From Hybos culiciformis (taxonomy: Eukaryota; Arthropoda; Insecta; Diptera; Hybotidae), in NCBI GenBank assembly GCA_964007475.1, contig OZ023273.1, forward strand, positions 86,384,930 through 86,448,929: DNA of 64,000 bases, written 5' to 3'. The translations under genes and the position numbers were made by a program. Shown one piece after another: positions 1-9,639 of this stretch. The notes below the pieces were generated by a model that worked only from the letters and a program-made list of their open reading frames with translations, was not told the origin of the DNA and did no database searches. Position 1 is the first letter of the stretch. Each line of letters opens with the position of its first letter.

Positions 1-53
1 AAAATGAAACAGCATGTCTGTATTGGTAATAACAATGCATAAAATCTGGTAAT

Positions 54-695
54 TTATCGCGACTTGGCCAACCTTCCAAAGCGTACTGCTTGCCGGCTAC
101 AGATTTCATCCTGTACTTGATATTTTTGGATTTTTTCTAGATAATAATCTTTCACTGGTAAATGTTCCACAACTAACTTAACATAAGCTTCTGTCTCTAT
201 TTCTAGTTCCTGAGGCTGATTCTTTGATCCTAGGATTGGACCACGAGATAGAGCATCCGCTACTTCTAAATTTTTTCCAGGAACATAAATGACTGAGTAA
301 TCATAACGCATAAGACGCATTCGAAATATTTGAAGTCTAGGAGTGAGGGTGTTTATGCTTTTAGTTTGTAGGAGTTGTACCAAAGGCTTATGATCGGTTT
401 CAAATATTACGTGTATGCCGGTGATATATTCGGCTAATTTTTCTGCTGCCCAAGTTAACCCTAAGGCTTCTCTTTCTATTTGTACGTATCGACGTTCTGT
501 CTCTGTCATAGTTCGTGAAATGTATGATACTGGTTTACGGTTTACCTTTTCATTTTCTTGAAAAAGACATGCCCCATTGCCGTAACACGAAGCATCTGAA
601 CTGCTTATTATTTTCTTAGAAGGGTCGTAATACTCTAAAATAGGAGAAGTAGTAATAGCTATTTTAATTTCGTTAAAAGCTTTTTCTTGGACCAC
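54..695 (-). pseudogene. gypsy RNase H and start of the spacer region
   Basis: A 213-aa frame with the Ty3/gypsy RNase H signature: SDASCYGNGACL near the N-terminus, then ISRTMTETERRYVQIEREAL, TDHKPLVQLL, and the C-terminal VADALSR that closes this domain in gypsy elements. In the living family this enzyme degrades the RNA of RNA:DNA hybrids during reverse transcription. The segment is disconnected from the RT frame on its right by a shift near 660-695. It stops at 54-56, before any integrase zinc finger is visible. Confidence 0.9.
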
Positions 696-1410
696 GTAAA
701 TTCAATATTTCCTATTAGGACATTTAGAGTTTCCAGAATTTTAGACCTTTTATCTATGAACTTAGCAATGAAATTGATCATTCCTAGAAATCTTTGTATT
801 TCGGTTTTATTTTCAAGTCTTGGATAGTTTATTACTGCTTTAATACGCTCTGGGTCTATTTCAATTCCCTTTTCTGACAAAACATATCCCAAGTACGTAA
901 CTTCTGAAACAGAAAATTCAGATTTTTTTTATTTAGAGTAATGCCTTCTTTTTCTAGACGATTTAAAAGAATTTTGAGTGTATTGTCATGTTCTTGTTTC
1001 GTCTTGCCGTATACCAAAATGTCATTCACATGAGAAATACAATTAGGAATACCTTGTAAAATTTTATTGAATCTCGATATGAAATATTCTGGTGCACACG
1101 AAATGCCAAATGGAAGTCTTTTAAATATATATCTTCCAAAAGGGCAGATAAAACATGTATATAACTGACTTTTCTTATCTAATTTGATTTGGTAAAACGC
1201 TTGGTTCGTGTCTAGTTTTGTAAAAAATTTAGCATTTTTAATTTGGGTAAGGGAAGATTCTACCTTCGGCATGGGAAAGTATGGTCTTTTAACTGACTTA
1301 TTTAAATGGGTATAGTGTACACATACCCTTATCTCTTTATTTGGCTTTGATACCACAACTATTGGACTAACCCAATCTGTAATTTTATCTATGGGTTCAA
1401 CAATTTTCAT
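659..1410 (-). pseudogene. gypsy reverse transcriptase with a mutated active site
   Basis: Two overlapping frames (856-1410 and 659-892) together give an RT domain: WVSPIVVVSKPNKEIRVCV at the start, FFTKLDTNQAFYQIKL (first catalytic Asp), CPFGRYIFKRLPFG, then the box that is normally Y-x-D-D, and the connection with IQRFLGMINFIAKFI. The usual Y(V/I)DD reads HVND here (HVNDILVYG, around 1012-1038), so one catalytic Asp is Asn. The two frames are joined by a frameshift near 919-926 in a run of T. An in-frame stop at 1411-1413 separates this from the protease frame. It is dead as an enzyme. Confidence 0.92.
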
Positions 1411-1975
1411 TTAAATCATTCGTTCTATTTCTTTTTCTAATTTTGATAAAAGAGGTAGTGGAACTCTTCGAGGAACCGATTGGACGAACGGAACTGCATT
1501 ATATTTAAGTTTTATCGATATTTCTCCTTGAAACTCTCCTAACTCTTTAAAAAGACTTGGAAACTCTTGTTCTATTTTTTCTAAAGTATCATTACTTTCT
1601 GAAATACAAAAATTTTGAAATTGAGAACTCTCGAATATTTTTAATTTGATTATTTCTTGACGACCTAAAGTAGGAGTATGGCAACCTTTTAATACATAAG
1701 CAACTGCACTACAATTTTTTCCATTATACCCTAACGTTAAATTGATTGATCCTAGCACTTCAAGTAAAGAACCATCCGGTCCTCTAAGGGTTGAATTTGT
1801 TTTAGTCACTAAACTATTTCTGTAAGGAACTATTACATCTTCAGGTAAGCATATAAAGTCTGATCCCGAGTCGACTAAAAACTTTAATTCGCAATTTAAC
1901 TTGTCAACTTTACATTTTACTTGCCATGGATTTACATTAGCTTCAACTATATTGCCTAAAAAATCATTTTCGTTA
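1411..1975 (-). pseudogene. gypsy aspartic protease region
   Basis: Reading minus from about 1975, the translation contains FLVDSGSDFICLPEDV (around 1840-1885), the D-S/T-G active-site motif of retropepsins. Downstream are LGSINLTLGY and TPTLGRQEII, as found in the second half of gypsy proteases. The frame ends at an in-frame stop just before RT. Its N-terminal side runs straight into an inverted-repeat insertion, so the link to gag is broken. Confidence 0.85.
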
Positions 1976-1976
1976 C

Positions 1977-2420
1977 TTACCTAGTGTTTATACTGCATGG
2001 TTTCGAAGATTAAAACTAAAATTATTTTTGAATGTATTTTGTAGGAAAATTCGAAATAATATTCGACGTCTAGATTAAAAATGTTTTTTTTTAATCGGAC
2101 TAAAAAAAGTAAAGAAAAATTTGTCAATTAAATGTCATAGATTTAATATTTAAGTATTTTTCAAATTTCAATTTTCAAAGTTCTGTAGTTATTATTTGAA
2201 AATTTAAAATTTAAATTTTTTTTTTTTGTGTACATTTTTGACTTTTTATTTTATTATTTTTTTTTTTTCTTTTTTTGACAGAAATTAATGAAATATTTAA
2301 CCAAGACTTTTATTCCAGATTAAAACGAAAATTATTTTCTTTTATACAAATTTTACGAACACATTGAAAAATAATTTTAGTTTTAATCTTCGAAACCATC
2401 CAGTACAAACCCCAAGTAAA
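1977..2420. mobile_element. Small TIR element (MITE) inserted in the gypsy gag-pol
   Basis: Near-perfect terminal inverted repeats of over 30 bp (core ATGGTTTCGAAGATTAAAAC) face each other at about 1995-2030 and 2360-2400. Weaker similarity extends the arms outward to about 1977 and 2420. The interior is A/T homopolymer-rich with no reading frame. It lies exactly where the gag zinc-knuckle frame and the protease frame part company, which identifies it as an insertion. I could not settle a target duplication. Confidence 0.8.
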
Positions 2421-2741
2421 ATTCTGAAATTTTTTTTTATTCTTATCAATATAGTTTACATTATTTTTCGCTGAATTAATCGTTTTTTCTTTTTTCCTAC
2501 ATACATTAGAATAGTGGCCCCGCATTTTGCAAAAATTACAAGTTTTATCTTTTGCAGGACACTCTGACCTATCGTGTGGTTTTTTACCACAATATTGACA
2601 AAAAGTTTTATTTGAACTTGTTACCTGGTTGTTATTACCCGTCTTATTAGATTTAAATTTACCAACTCTGTTGATAGCATGAACTGTTTTTTCACTTCCT
2701 CTGATAATTTTTGTCTGCTTCTGCTGAATTTCTGCTTTCAA
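2421..2741 (-). pseudogene. gypsy gag nucleocapsid, two zinc knuckles
   Basis: Two CCHC boxes are plain in the minus translation: C-QY-C-GKKP-H-DRSE-C and C-NF-C-KMRG-H-YSNV-C, followed by a Lys/Asn-rich linker. CCHC knuckles bind the RNA genome in gag of LTR elements. The frame passes into unrelated inserted sequence at its C-terminal end (below about 2420). It is separated from the N-terminal gag piece (2840-3223) by a shift. Confidence 0.9.
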
Positions 2742-2759
2742 TCGCCATTTTTAATGTCA

Positions 2760-3223
2760 ATTTAAGCTGCATTTGTTCACTTACTCGTGTGTTAAGAATT
2801 CCAACAACAATTCTATCGCGGATGAGTTCCTCTTTCAGATTACCAAAATCGCATTTCTCTGCAAGTGATGCAAATCAGTAATAAATATTTCGATTGATTC
2901 CCCTTGTTTCTGAATTCTGGAGTTGAACTTAAACTCTTCTTCTTTGGGTTGAAATATTTATCAAAACTTTCCAGCGCTTCATTGAGGGTTGTTGGTGTTT
3001 TTTCTAATTGGAGTACGATCTCTTCATTTTTTTCACCACTAATATACATTAAAAGATCTATTTTTTCAGCATCTGACTTCTTTGATTGTCCAGATACCGA
3101 AACATGGCATTCAAAGCTTTTTCTCCACTTCATCCAATTCTCAGGTTGAGAAAAATTGAATGTTTCTGGAGGAGTTATGCCAGACATGCCAATAAGAATT
3201 GGGGACTCTTCTTCGTCAGACAT
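2760..3223 (-). pseudogene. gypsy gag N-terminal part
   Basis: The frame begins MSDEEESPILIGMSGITPPETF at 3223 and includes ENWMKWRKSFECHVSVSG and EALESFDKYFNPKKK, the retrotransposon-gag pattern (W-x-x-W followed by F..YF.P..N) common in insect gypsy elements. The start codon lies about 85 bp inside the putative primer-binding site, as expected for gag. The open frame of 127 aa is interrupted below about 2840, and the remainder (2760-2840) is readable only in another frame. Confidence 0.85.
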
Positions 3224-3309
3224 TTTTTTTTGCTGAGTTTGAATCGTTTTTAACCTTACTTAATATTACGTTCAAATTCGTAATTCCTTTTATTTGGTCC
3301 TTTTATTTT

Positions 3310-3323
3310 GACCGCTGCCACCA
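3310..3323 (-). promoter_or_regulatory. Putative gypsy primer-binding site
   Basis: On the minus strand TGGTGGCAGCGGTC directly follows a ...CA end of LTR-like sequence. It begins with TGG, complementary to the CCA end of a tRNA, which is the usual layout. The tRNA species was not identified. Confidence 0.55.
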
Positions 3324-3500
3324 TGTGCTATCACTCAAGAGGGTGATAGGTAATAATTAATAATAGTCTTTAGTTTAATTTAGTATTAAATTAAATAAAC
3401 TTTATTTCTCTAGCTCAAAAATATAAAGGTAAGTATAAGTTATAATAATTCAATGTGTTTCTTGGCGTGCTGTTTTCGTACTACTTTTGACACACACACA
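3324..3500 (-). repeat. Putative 5' LTR of the gypsy element (outer end uncertain)
   Basis: The inner end is set by the adjacent primer-binding site (minus ...GATAGCACA). The outer end is guessed at the TGTGTG stretch near 3490-3500. The second LTR is outside the window, so the length cannot be verified by comparison. Confidence 0.4.
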
Positions 3501-3684
3501 ATAAGTATGTTATGTGTAATACTAGATTTGGGAGAGAGCTAATATTAACATAGATATAGGGTTATACAACAGAATCTAGTTTTAAAATAATTTTAGACAA
3601 ATTTCAAGAATTATAAAAATCTAGTTTCTGCAATTATCATCTTTTTCCCATTGCTAGATTTCAAATATTGACACTACATTTTTT

Positions 3685-3760
3685 TGCTGTCTTCGGGATT
3701 CGAACCTGCGTCCTTCGAATTGCAAATAACCAACACACCACAAAGAAAATGAGTATACTA
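3685..3760 (-). repeat. tRNA-like SINE fragment
   Basis: On the minus strand GGTTCGAATCCCGAAGACAG contains a good Pol III B box (GGTTCGAATCC), preceded by GACGCA as in the other tRNA-like copies here. No convincing A box or clover-leaf is present, so this is a tRNA-derived fragment rather than a tRNA gene. Confidence 0.45.
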
Positions 3761-3796
3761 AATTTATGTTTTCTATTTTTTATACTTTTTAAATTT

Positions 3797-3880
3797 GAAT
3801 ACCGTAGCTGAGTGGTAGTGTTGGCGGATAGCAATGTTAAAGACCCAGGTTCGAATACGGAAGAAGGCGTAAGAAATAAA
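3797..3880 (+). repeat. tRNA-derived SINE head
   Basis: TAGCTGAGTGGTAG resembles an A box and GGTTCGAATAC a B box, 44 bp apart, ending in an A-rich stretch. A related head without the B box occurs at about 13245-13290 (TACCGTAGCTGAAT...GGCGGATTGCAATG). Stem pairing is poor, so a working tRNA is unlikely. Confidence 0.5.
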
Positions 3881-4416
3881 ATTAGAATTTAATAAAAATC
3901 TAATAAAGAAATCTAATAAAGAAAATAGTAAAAAAAATGGAAGATGTAGCCTTGGTAACTAGAATTCCTAGGAATTTAGTTTGGCAATTTAACTAGAATC
4001 TAGGTAAATTTTGGAAGCTAGATTTCAAACTAGATCCTAGTCGCTCACAATCTAGTTGCTCAATCTAGTTTTATGCACTAGATTTTAGCCAAATTTGGTT
4101 TAGAGAGTACGTCATGGTATATTGATGCAAAGCTAATTTCACTAGTGTACCTTATTATTTGTCCTTCAAATTTCTCGCAGTTGTATAATTTCTTGCTTGT
4201 ATAATCTCATAATATTGTTTTATTTATTTGGAATTACTGAATTATTCACATAAAAATGAACTATCTGATAATATAGAATTTAACAGTACATTTTCTTCTA
4301 AATAATAAGTACTAATAAGTACTTTAAATACACAAAATCATTGAATAAGTACTTTAAATACACAAAATCAATGAACTAAAAATCATTAAATAAATTAAAT
4401 AATCTGAATTGAATCA
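3881..4416. other. Non-coding A+T-rich spacer
   Basis: No coding signal was seen. Short direct repeats such as ACTTTAAATACACAAAATCA occur twice near 4320-4370. Confidence 0.6.
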
Positions 4417-4419
4417 TTA

Positions 4420-4835
4420 TAGTAGAGATAGTGTCGACGTAATTCACGCACGTATACGTAGTTCAATTGCGTATTTGAAATTGAAAATTTTACCTGCTAT
4501 ACCCAACGCAGTTCAGTTACGAAAAACGAAAAATAGAAAATAATTACTGATATAAATTTTTTTTTTATTTTATTAATAAATCAATTTTTTTTTTAAGGTA
4601 CAACAAAATAATATTTTTTTTTTTTAATTATAATGAACAACACAATAATAAATTATTTTAAAAATTATTTTGACAATCTACGGCGTCAAATACTGGGAAA
4701 GTTAAAATATTTTAACTTTTTCATAGCTGAACTACGTATTACGTCGCCGTTATTAATCAGCCTCCCACAATTCCATAAAATTTTACTTTTTTACGTAGAA
4801 TACGCGCGTGAATTACGTCGACAATATCTCTACTA
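4420..4835. mobile_element. PIF/Harbinger-like MITE, family H, copy 1
   Basis: It is bounded by inverted termini TAGTAGAGATA...GTCGACGTAATTCACGC and the reverse complement ending CTCTACTA. A 3-bp target duplication TTA lies at 4417-4419 and 4836-4838. The interior holds CTACGGCGT.AAATACTGGGAAAG, shared with copies near 12 kb, 42.7 kb and 49.9 kb. The TWA target is typical of PIF/Harbinger. No transposase is present, so it is non-autonomous. Confidence 0.85.
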
Positions 4836-4838
4836 TTA

Positions 4839-5438
4839 AAGTTAATTAAATAATCCGAACTGAATCATCACATTAACTTTATTAAGTTGAAATCATAGGA
4901 TCTATAATAGAGTGGATGAGGATGACTACTTAGTGCGTCGTTTCGAAAATTAAAAAAAAACAAAAAATTTAAAAAATAGCATTGAAAAGTGAAAAATATA
5001 AGCCGCTTTGACAAACCGGTCACGATGTGGCTATTATAATAAATTTATGATTTCTGTGGCTACTTAATTAAACTATTATGCTCGGCTGAGCTTATTTAAT
5101 AACGTTAATTCAATTTTTCCCTTTTCAATAAGAAAATGCATCGTTTTTTATAATTTTTCCAAACAACAATTTTCATACAAAATTTTACCAAGTATTCAAC
5201 CTCTCTTATAGATCCCATGGTTGAAATGAAATGAAATTTAAATTAAATAAAATTCAAGTTGTGTCAATATTTTATATTTTCACATTTTTGTCATTGAAAA
5301 CTTATATGTAATAATTAAATAGTTCAAATTGCCAAAATTTAGCCCTTAAGGGCTTTAAGTGCCGAAGTATCAGATAAAATACTTTGTATTGGATCTTAAA
5401 TAGTATGTTATAAAAACATAAGAAAAATCACTTTTTAC
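4839..5438. other. Non-coding spacer
   Basis: No gene or clear repeat boundary was recognised. It would be intron sequence if the exon at 5439-5636 is spliced to an exon further left, but the gypsy element and a MITE occupy that direction. Confidence 0.5.
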
Positions 5439-5636
5439 CTGAAATTGCCACTGAAGTACAAGCCTATCATAAATTATAGAATCGTCGAATCTACAATAAA
5501 TTGGAACAGGATAATCAAGATACACCTTATTATAATCGAATAGACCTTCTATTGTCATATCAAAATCTGCTCCTGCACTTGGTTTTGAACCACATTGAAT
5601 AATAATTAGAAAAAGAAAAAAATTGTTGATTATCAT
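5439..5636 (-). CDS. Orphan first exon, secreted Ig-like protein (partial)
   Basis: On minus, an ATG at 5636 opens 66 codons ending in TTTCAG followed by GTAAAAAG, a usable splice donor. The peptide starts with a signal-like segment (MIINNFFLFLIIIQCG) and continues with VYLDYPVPIYCRFDD...RLVLQWQF. The Cys followed about 15-17 residues later by Trp fits the B and C strands of an immunoglobulin V-like domain, as in insect cell-surface recognition proteins. No continuation exon was found in the 5.4 kb to the left, which is mostly transposon. The rest may lie outside the window, or this may be a gene relic. The Ig assignment is inference from pattern only. Confidence 0.45.
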
Positions 5637-5903
5637 TTCAAATACTGCTAGACACTAAATGAGTCAATTTGACTTTCATTCTAGAATGTAAAATTCAACG
5701 TGTAATTTTTAAACCAAACTTGTGGCTTAAGGTTTTTAAAATTATTTATTATTGAAAACAAATTATTAATATTCATGGCATTCATGACAGTTATTTCAGA
5801 CGAATAAAATTATGTTTTTATACAATAATAAGCTTAAGTGTGTTGAATAGGTTTAAAGCGATAGTACTTTGTCATAACAATTTTTTTTAAACATTTTTAT
5901 TGG
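5637..5903. other. Non-coding spacer
   Basis: A+T-rich sequence between the orphan exon and the copia LTR. No feature was recognised. Confidence 0.5.
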
Positions 5904-6121
5904 CAGAGCAGTTCCAAATAAAAAGATAGACGAGACTTATTGTAACAAAAAAATATTTTATTCAGTCTTTAACTAAATGATATTTTAAATCTAATGAACG
6001 AAAAATTAATAATTCTAGATTCTTCTATTTAAAAGAATATATGATCAAAAAAAATAAATTTGACTATAATTCTCAGTTCACTCTGTTGTGTTTACGGCTA
6101 CGTTGACTTGCACATTCAACA
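5904..6121 (-). repeat. Copia 3' LTR
   Basis: Near-identical to 9003-9222 over about 210 bp, from CAGAGCAGTTCC to GTCAACG...GAATG. The inner end is TGTTGAATG (minus), next to the purine-rich GGAAGGG, which marks the 3' LTR boundary. The RNase H frame reads on into this LTR and stops at 6078. Confidence 0.75.
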
Positions 6122-6818
6122 CCCTTCCACAATTCAAAGCTGCTGACAAAGACCCAAAAAATGTTCTAAGTTTAACAAACTGTGTATCTGCCAAACCTTT
6201 TGTAAGTATATCAGCTATTTCATCTTCTGTTCTCAAATAGCTTACATCAATAACATTTTTATTGTAAGCATCTCGAATGAAAATATATTTTATATCGATA
6301 TGTTTAAGTCTTCTATGCTCCCATCTTTTCAACAAATGAATACATGGCTGGTTATCTTCATAAACCTTAATTGGAAATTTCACATTACAAGAAGATCATT
6401 TAATAAAATTTCCAACCAAAACAACTCTGCAACCGAAGTAGCCAATGCAACATATTCAGCTTCTGTTGACGAAAGTGATACACAATTTTGTCGCTTTGTA
6501 GCCCAACATACTGTATTTCCAAATAATTGCAAAATATAACCAGATATTGATTTTCGATCCATTCCACTACCCCAATCTGAATCAGCATACCCGAAACCCG
6601 ACCAAAACATCTTCATTATTTTCACTATAGCATAAATAAAGATTAATTGTACCTTTAAAGTACCTCAAAACTCTTTTCATGCACTTCCAAAGACTAACTG
6701 TAGGCTTACTATGATATCTACTTAGGTAATTTACAACAGCACTCAAATCTGGTCTAGTGGCTAACATAACGTACATTAAACAACCAATCAACTCACTTCT
6801 TTCATCCATTTCTTTCAT
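6078..6818 (-). pseudogene. Copia RNase H and end of RT
   Basis: Consecutive frames give LIGCLMYVMLATRPDLSAVV, LWKCMKRVLRYFKGTINL, GYADSDWGSGMDRKSISGYI, CVSLSSTEAEYVALA, EDNQPCIHLL and DIKYIFIRDA...VSYLRTEDEIADILTKGL. These are the standard copia RNase H landmarks: ADADW-like, SSTEAEY, and the H-(I/V)-D and ADxLTK blocks. Stops or shifts at about 6585 and 6380 break it into three frames. About 90 residues expected between the YVDD region and CLMYV are missing, which indicates an internal deletion near 6835. Confidence 0.9.
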
Positions 6819-6834
6819 TTTAAAACCTGTTTAC

Positions 6835-6990
6835 AACTTATTCTTCAATTCTTGAATTTTCATTTTAACATTACCAGCAATCAGAATATCATCAACATAT
6901 ATTAACATATATATTTTTACTTCACCAAAAATTCCAACATATAAGCATTTGTCAACATTTGATTGTTGTAAACCCAAATTTTTAACAAAA
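6835..6990 (-). pseudogene. Copia RT, YVDD segment
   Basis: The minus translation reads DCFVKNLGLQQSNVDKCLYVG then KIYMLIYVDDILIAGN. The YVDD box is intact here. The segment is parted from the upstream RT frame by the solo LTR at 6996-7258. Confidence 0.85.
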
Positions 6991-6995
6991 CAATC

Positions 6996-7258
6996 TGTTA
7001 GAAAAAGGTTGTTGCGATTCTGTCAAATCAGCCGACTCCGCTGATGAAAGCGGCGCACCGATATAACTGATGGCAAATATTAGTCAGTTTTATTCGTGGA
7101 GAAAAGTTCGTAGAGAACAGATCAATTTTTATTTTTATGCTTCAAATTTATTTTCATTAAAACTTTAAACAAAACTTTGAATTAAATAAACTTATTTTTC
7201 TAATAATAACTGCCGAGTTGTTTATTTAATTAATTCCAGATTCTAACAAGTTTTAACA
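6996..7258. mobile_element. Solo LTR inserted in the copia RT
   Basis: A 263-bp block begins TGTTAGAAAAAGG and ends AAGTTTTAACA (TG...CA). It is flanked by a perfect 5-bp duplication CAATC at 6991-6995 and 7259-7263. Removing the block and one CAATC rejoins the RT reading ...EWNQVFD with CFVKNLG. It contains AATAAA-type signals. The internal region and second LTR are gone, which is the product expected from LTR-LTR recombination. The family is different from the host copia. Confidence 0.88.
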
Positions 7259-7263
7259 CAATC

Positions 7264-8030
7264 AAAAACTTGGTTCCATTCTATTGGAGCTTGTTTTAAA
7301 CCATATAAAGTTTTATTTAATTTACATATTAGATCATCTTTATGTTCAATACCATCTGGAATTTTCATAAAAATTTCTTCTTTTAGATTTCCATGTAAAA
7401 ATGCATTTTTTACGTCCATTTTTTCTAGAAACAAATTTTCTTTACAAACCAATGATAAGCCAAAGACAGCTCTTAAAGTTCCAAGTCGTACAACTGGTGC
7501 ACATGTTTCTTCATAATCATATTCTTTTCTCTGAGAACTGAGAACATCCTTTTGCTACCAATCTAGTTTTATAACGTTCAATATTACCTTTACTATCGCG
7601 TTTAATCTTAAAAACCCATTTGCTATCAATTTCTTTAGCATTTAGTGGCTTTGCAATGTATGACCAGGTTTTATTTTCCATTAAAGCATCTAACTCTTCT
7701 TTGATTGAGTGTTCCCAATCTGTCTTGTCTGATCTAAATTTAATTTCATCAAATGTTTCAGGAACTTCATCAACAAAAGTTTCAGCTTGAAGAGCTAATA
7801 CTGCATATTCTAAATACTTTGGCATTTTCTTACTTCGAATTGGTCTTCCAGATTTTTCAAAATTATTTAACATATCATATAAATTTTTATCATTTTCTTT
7901 ATAATTATTTTCCGTATTAACTTCAATATTAATATTTTCCTGAATATTTTTATCATTAATGTTTTCCGAAATAATTTTTTTATCAATATTTTCTGTATCA
8001 ATTAACAAATCTTCACTGTAACGTCTGTAA
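7264..8030 (-). pseudogene. Copia reverse transcriptase N-terminal half and linker
   Basis: Frame 7517-8008 carries the Asn/Lys-rich linker, then RSKKMPKYLEYAVLA, then DKTDWEHSIKEELDALMENK and WVFKIKRDSKGNIERYKTRL VAKG, the opening of a copia RT. After a shift near 7510, MVCKENLFLEKMDVKNAFLH and LYGLKQAP (the FLHG and YGLKQ boxes) follow at 7264-7452. The domain is interrupted by the solo LTR directly downstream. Confidence 0.92.
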
Positions 8031-8178
8031 CTACCATCAAAACGAAAATTATGTTAATTAAAAATCACATTTCTACCAAAAATTATTTTTTGTTGTTTAG
8101 GATTTCATAATCTATAACCATTATTACAATATCCAGTAAAATAACATTTTAAACTTTTGCTTTCAAAATTTTCATTTC

Positions 8179-8780
8179 TTAATTCTTTTGGAATAAGTAG
8201 AAATCAGGTTTTTCATTATACCATAAAACAGATGGAATTTTACCTTCTAGAGCTGAGGTAAGACTTCTATTGATTAAATAAACAGCAGTTAATACAGCTT
8301 CTGACCAAAAACTCTTTCCAAGATTACAATTTAAAATCATACAACGAGCTTTTTCAATAATAGTGCGATTCATTCGCTCTGCAATCCCATTCTGCTGTGG
8401 ATTATATCTTATTATTTCTTCGAAATAATTTTTTAACTCTTGTGATAAATATTCTCTCCCATTATCGCATCGTAATCTACTGAGTTTCAAATTTAAATGA
8501 GCTGTTACCATTGCATAGTTCATTTTAAAATAACGCACAAGTTCAGATTTAGAGTTCATTATATATACTACGGTGAAATGTGTAAAATCATTAATAAAAG
8601 TAAGCACATATTTCTTTCCATAATGGGATTCTGAATTGGTCCAATTAAATCACTATGAATCAGTTGTAGTGGTTTCGTTGCACGAGAACTGTTTTATTAT
8701 GTGGTTGTTGTGCTTGTTTCCCTTCAACACATTGAATACATTTTTCATCTGGAATTTTAAAATTGGCTAGTTACATTCCA
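8179..8780 (-). pseudogene. Copia integrase
   Basis: The minus translation shows the zinc-binding Cys pair KCIQCVEGKQAQQPHNK near 8700-8760. The catalytic core has INDFTHFTVVYIM, LRCDNGREYLSQEL and NPQQNGIAERMNRTIIEKAR, the D,D,E triad context. FWSEAVLTAVYLINR follows. A shift near 8605-8640 separates the zinc finger from the core. This is the DNA-joining enzyme of the element. Confidence 0.9.
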
Positions 8781-9000
8781 TAAACTTGGTCTTGTAACTT
8801 TCTTAAACTTTCATAATTTAGATGGCCCATTCTTTTATGCCATAGCTCTAAACTATTACTAGAAGAACTTAAAAGTGCATTAATTTGCAAAATTTTAAAA
8901 CATATAATTGACTATCCTTTCTTTGTGCAATAGCATTTACCTTATCTCCTTTTTGAATTGTACCCTGTGAATTTTCAAAAACTATTCGATAACCATTCAT
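8781..9000 (-). pseudogene. Copia GAG-pre-integrase domain
   Basis: The minus translation reads MNGYRIVFENSQGTIQKGDK, QRKDSQLYV and LELWHKRMGHLNYESLRKL. The two His of the last segment start the integrase HHCC finger. The domain begins abruptly at about 9000, where LTR sequence starts. Confidence 0.85.
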
Positions 9001-9002
9001 TT

Positions 9003-9222
9003 CCAGAGCAGTTCCAAATAAAAAGAAAGACGAGACTTATTGTAACAAAAAATATTTTATTCAGTCTTTAACTAAATGATATTTTAAATCTAATAAACGA
9101 AAAATTAATAATTCTAGATTCTTCTATTCAAAAGAATATATGATAAAAAAAAAAAAAAATTTGACTATAATTCTCAGTTCACTCTGTTATGTTTAAGGCT
9201 GCGTTGACTTGTCCATTCAAAA
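9003..9222 (-). repeat. Copia 5' LTR
   Basis: The second copy of the 5904-6121 repeat, in the same orientation. Its inner end abuts GAG-pre-integrase coding sequence with no primer site, leader or gag between. Confidence 0.7.
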
Positions 9223-9639
9223 ATTTTTGTCCCAAAATTTGATTGAAAATCCGAAAATTCGTTTTATATTATTTTAAAGTTTAATTTAGAAAAAGAAAAT
9301 TTCATTCACTACCTCCTGACTGTTTCATACATTCTTACAGATTTTGGCATGTTGCTCAATTTCCTTTTAGAACTTAAAATGTTTTCAGTTGCTGCTGTTT
9401 TATGTGCAATTGATTGCTTAAATATGAAATTTAATCAATATATTTCAAAAAGATGACATCAATATATAATTATCAGCTGCGGCTCTTGAAAATTCCATAA
9501 AAAAATCCACTACATCCCCAAGCCTATTGATTTTAAGCAGAAATGGATCTACTTTGTTACAATGCCGGAAAATTTCTGAATCTTATCAAGAACCTTTATT
9601 TAGAAAGCGATTCAGCGTGAATTGTCAGATTTTTTGTTA

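Larger units (their letters stand above)
1..3500 (-). mobile_element. Degenerate Ty3/gypsy LTR retrotransposon, gag-pol, 3' part outside the window
   Basis: Read on the minus strand the order is LTR, primer site, gag, zinc knuckles, aspartic protease, reverse transcriptase, RNase H, which is the Ty3/gypsy order before integrase. Integrase and the other LTR would lie left of position 1. The frame is broken several times: a stop at about 1411-1413, a frameshift near 919-926 in a homopolymer, another near 660-695, and a ~440-bp inverted-repeat insertion between the zinc knuckles and the protease. The individual domains are listed separately. Family assignment rests on the domain order and motifs. 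The element is clearly non-functional. Confidence 0.93.
5904..9222 (-). mobile_element. Ty1/copia retrotransposon lacking gag, with a nested solo LTR
   Basis: Domains run from high to low coordinates: GAG-pre-integrase, integrase, reverse transcriptase, RNase H. This is the copia order (integrase before RT). About 215-bp direct repeats at 5904-6121 and 9003-9222 flank it and behave as LTRs: the polypurine-like GGAAGGG (minus) directly precedes TGTTGAATG at 6121. The right LTR touches coding sequence of the GAG-pre-integrase domain directly, so the leader, gag and protease are missing. Several stops, frameshifts and an internal RT deletion make it inactive. Confidence 0.9.

Noticed and set aside
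6300..6539. Plus-strand 79-codon frame
   Set aside because: Antisense shadow of copia RNase H.
1..9222. Endogenous retrovirus with an env gene
   Set aside because: Gag-pol domains of gypsy and copia only; no env-like frame is visible, and both elements are heavily broken.
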